A stretch of DNA of 6,977 bases, from positions 1 to 6,977 of the forward strand of contig JACUTP010000095.1 in assembly GCA_014859785.1 (NCBI GenBank), written 5' to 3'. Below, one piece after another: positions 5,472 to 6,977 of this stretch; the first letter of the stretch is position 1, and each line of letters begins with the position of its first letter. The translations under genes and the position numbers were made by a program. Below the pieces are notes generated by a model. That model ran no database searches and had not been told where the DNA came from. It saw only the letters and a program-made list of their open reading frames with translations. The DNA comes from Candidatus Methanoperedentaceae archaeon. Its GTDB lineage: Archaea > Halobacteriota > Methanosarcinia > Methanosarcinales > Methanoperedenaceae.

Positions 5472-6619
5472 GTAATCACCAGTTTCTTTTCAAATATAGT
5501 TAAATTTTTGCACCCGCTTCCTGTCACCACAACCACGTCCTCAAGCCTGACGCCTCCGATGTGTTTGTAATAAAGACCAGGCTCAACGGTAACAACACAA
5601 CCAGCTTTTAACTCTTTGCCGTTTTCGCTGATACCAGGTGCTTCGTGGATGTCAAGCCCGACCCCGTGCCCTGTTGAATGAATGAAACCTTCTGTGAACT
5701 CGCCTGTTTTTCCCCTTGCGGTTTCGTATCCCCGCTCTTCGAGTACGTCACATACCATGTTATGGATTTCGCTGCCGGTAACTCCTGCTTTTATGCTGTT
5801 AATCGCGGCAGCCTGCGAATCCAGTACAGCAGAGTACATATCAGTGAGCTCTCCCGTGGGTGTGCCGCGCATTACTGTACGGGTCATATCGGAATAATAC
5901 CTCTCGGTTTTTGAGCGCGGAACCATGTCAATAACTATTGGTTCGCCTTCCCGCAGTTCGCCCCCACCGTGCCAGTGCGGGTCAGAGCTTCCTCGCCCGC
6001 ATGCAATAATTATATCTCCTGCCTCGCATCCCATATCGAGAAGCGACTTCTCGATTACCGACCTGATATTTTCTGTAAGAAGCGGCGCATTTCCGTTCAT
6101 GAGAATCCCGTCTTTGACAGTTGCTTTTTTTATTGCCATTATGCCGTCTGCAAGCGCCATCTCACCCGCACGTTGTGCTTTTTCGATTGCTGAAATTTGG
6201 TGTTTTGTTTTTATTTCACGCATCTTGCGAAGCGGGCTTTTTACCGGGATTACCTCGAACCCGCCCGCCCTCAGGCAGTCGGCAAGCTGCACCGGGAAAC
6301 TGTATGGAACAGCTACTTTTTTAACATCCACTGATAGAAGGAAATCCATTATAACATCACAGTAGGCAGTATCAATATCTTTTTTCTCCCTGAGTTTTCC
6401 CATAAGGTTGTATCGCGAGGTGGGAATCACGTCTTTTACTCTTGATTCCTTTTTTGCCCTCCCGAGTTCCATGTCTGGAACAAGGAGTTTCTCCTCACCC
6501 GAATTCAGGTAAATGAACGGGTCGTGGGCAAGAAAACCTGTTGCATAGTACATATCAGCATTATGGGCACTTTCGCTTACAATAAGGTAAGAGCCGTTTT
6601 CGGGAATTTCAAGTTTCAT
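5468..6619 (-). CDS. Xaa-Pro aminopeptidase/dipeptidase-like M24 metallopeptidase
   Basis: This 383-aa cytoplasmic peptidase probably cleaves the bond before proline at peptide N-termini, in peptide turnover. Residues 1-130 form the creatinase-type N-terminal domain (for example NADMYYATGFLAHDPF, 20-35). Residues 140-383 form the catalytic pita-bread domain. All five metal ligands can be placed: D231 (IVIDMVPRS), D244 (YYSDMTRTV), H318 (STGHGVGLDIHEAPG), E346 (VTVEPGLYY) and E360 (GVRLEDVVVV). H325 in the HEAP motif is typical of prolidases and Xaa-Pro aminopeptidases. Aminopeptidase versus dipeptidase (pepP or pepQ type) cannot be settled from sequence, so no symbol is given. The ATG at 6619 is the only good start, because an in-frame stop lies about 40 bases upstream, but it has no evident Shine-Dalgarno sequence. 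It overlaps the methionine aminopeptidase gene by 4 bp, making two M24 paralogues in tandem. Confidence 0.93.
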   Translation of the reverse strand: MKLEIPENGSYLIVSESAHNADMYYATGFLAHDPFIYLNSGEEKLLVPDMELGRAKKESRVKDVIPTSRYNLMGKLREKKDIDTAYCDVIMDFLLSVDVKKVAVPYSFPVQLADCLRAGGFEVIPVKSPLRKMREIKTKHQISAIEKAQRAGEMALADGIMAIKKATVKDGILMNGNAPLLTENIRSVIEKSLLDMGCEAGDIIIACGRGSSDPHWHGGGELREGEPIVIDMVPRSKTERYYSDMTRTVMRGTPTGELTDMYSAVLDSQAAAINSIKAGVTGSEIHNMVCDVLEERGYETARGKTGEFTEGFIHSTGHGVGLDIHEAPGISENGKELKAGCVVTVEPGLYYKHIGGVRLEDVVVVTGSGCKNLTIFEKKLVIT

Positions 6620-6622
6620 GAT

Positions 6623-6656
6623 ACAAGTTAGGAATAAGGTAGATGATGATACATAT
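6623..6656 (-). other. Short leader before the Xaa-Pro peptidase: mini-ORF and weak hairpin
   Basis: The 48-bp gap between the lipid-kinase-like gene and the peptidase gene holds, on the minus strand, GAAGGT followed 3 bases later by an 8-codon ORF (MYHHLPYS) that ends in TAA before the peptidase ATG. AAGGTA and TACCTT in the same stretch could pair as a 6-bp stem. Either could modulate peptidase translation. The element is very short and could be chance. Confidence 0.2.
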
Positions 6657-6667
6657 TACCTTCGGGT

Positions 6668-6977
6668 TCAGGGGAGTAATATGGCTTGTGCAAGATACAT
6701 GGAAACAAGTGCCGCATAAGGTACAACAAAATTATCATGCCTGCTGGCGGCTTCGGCTGCCATGCCTGCAAAACTGCCGGCAATGGCGACCACACCTGCA
6801 AAATAAAATCCTGCCAGGGATGCTGCAATAAAACCGGCAATTGTGCCTTCCCATGATTTGCTAAATGATATGGAGCGCCTCCCGTACCTGTACCCTATGA
6901 CGCCTGCAAACCCGTCTCCTGTTGCCAGTATCGCAATTGCGGCAAAACATATCTTCTCATCGATGTAAAACGATAGC
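6668..6977 (-). CDS. Diacylglycerol/polyprenol kinase family membrane protein (SEC59/DGK1/VTE5-like), C-terminal part
   Basis: Only the last 102 codons are inside the window; the start lies beyond the right edge. The visible part has three hydrophobic segments and family motifs: ATGDGFAGVIGYRYGRR (18-34 of the visible part), FSKSWEGTIAGF (38-49), and AAEAASRHDNFVVPYAAL (73-90), like the EL-DDN-VP ending of CTP-dependent dolichol, diacylglycerol and phytol kinases. Relatives are integral membrane enzymes that phosphorylate a lipid alcohol using CTP. In an archaeon the likely substrate is a prenyl alcohol such as dolichol, geranylgeraniol or archaeol, possibly feeding lipid or N-glycan carrier recycling. 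The last motif reads HDN where DDN is more usual. The TGA at 6668-6670 is 48 bp before the peptidase start, so cotranscription is plausible. The family call is fairly firm; the substrate is not known. Confidence 0.8.
   Translation of the reverse strand, partial: LSFYIDEKICFAAIAILATGDGFAGVIGYRYGRRSISFSKSWEGTIAGFIAASLAGFYFAGVVAIAGSFAGMAAEAASRHDNFVVPYAALVSMYLAQAILLP

Noticed and set aside
6628..6840. 70-aa minus-strand ORF at the right end
   Set aside because: It is out of frame with the kinase-family reading frame, which carries clear GDG, KSWEGT and DNFVVP motifs over the same bases; only its last eight codons are of interest as a possible leader ORF.

Overview
The window looks like chromosomal DNA of a euryarchaeon, most probably a Methanosarcinales-type methanogen or methanotroph (a Methanoperedens-like lineage is possible but not shown). 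The signs are an archaeal type II methionine aminopeptidase, a split DUF1538/P-II-like gene pair, a CTP-dependent lipid or polyprenol kinase relative, archaeal TATA-like elements, and a heavily sequon-studded exported protein. This placement is inferred from gene content and style, not from a marker gene.

Left end (1-612), accessory in character. Bases 19-52 on the minus strand form a near-canonical group II intron domain V, with the start of domain VI running off the left edge. No reverse transcriptase lies where an intron-encoded protein would be expected, so this is a remnant or an ORF-less intron end. Next to it (82-139) are five copies of the hexamer AGTTCG, two inverted and three direct, phased at 10 bp. 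They stand just before a lysine-rich, AT-rich orphan gene (153-476, plus strand) of unknown function. Bases 477-612 hold no gene, only a strong TATA-like motif (538-547) with no assigned transcript.

Middle (613-1710), a two-gene minus-strand operon: a single-domain DUF1538 membrane protein followed 2 bp later by a P-II-like regulator. A TATA box lies at 1699-1710. The 5' end of the DUF1538 gene is odd: the frame's only recognisable starts are a TTG at 1637 or two ATGs upstream that are cut off from it by an in-frame amber codon.

Right (1757-6977), a long minus-strand cluster. In transcription order it holds the C-terminal part of a dolichol/diacylglycerol kinase-like membrane enzyme, a Xaa-Pro aminopeptidase-like M24 peptidase, a methionine aminopeptidase (ATGA overlap), an exported protein with an EF-hand-like loop and ten N-glycosylation sequons (22-bp overlap), and a Kef-type CPA2 cation/proton antiporter with RCK-N and RCK-C domains. 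The tight overlaps suggest cotranscription of the two peptidases and the exported protein. The antiporter, 62 bp further on, may be part of the same unit or have its own promoter. The two peptidases plausibly act together in protein N-terminal processing and peptide turnover; their link to the exported protein and the ion antiporter is unexplained.
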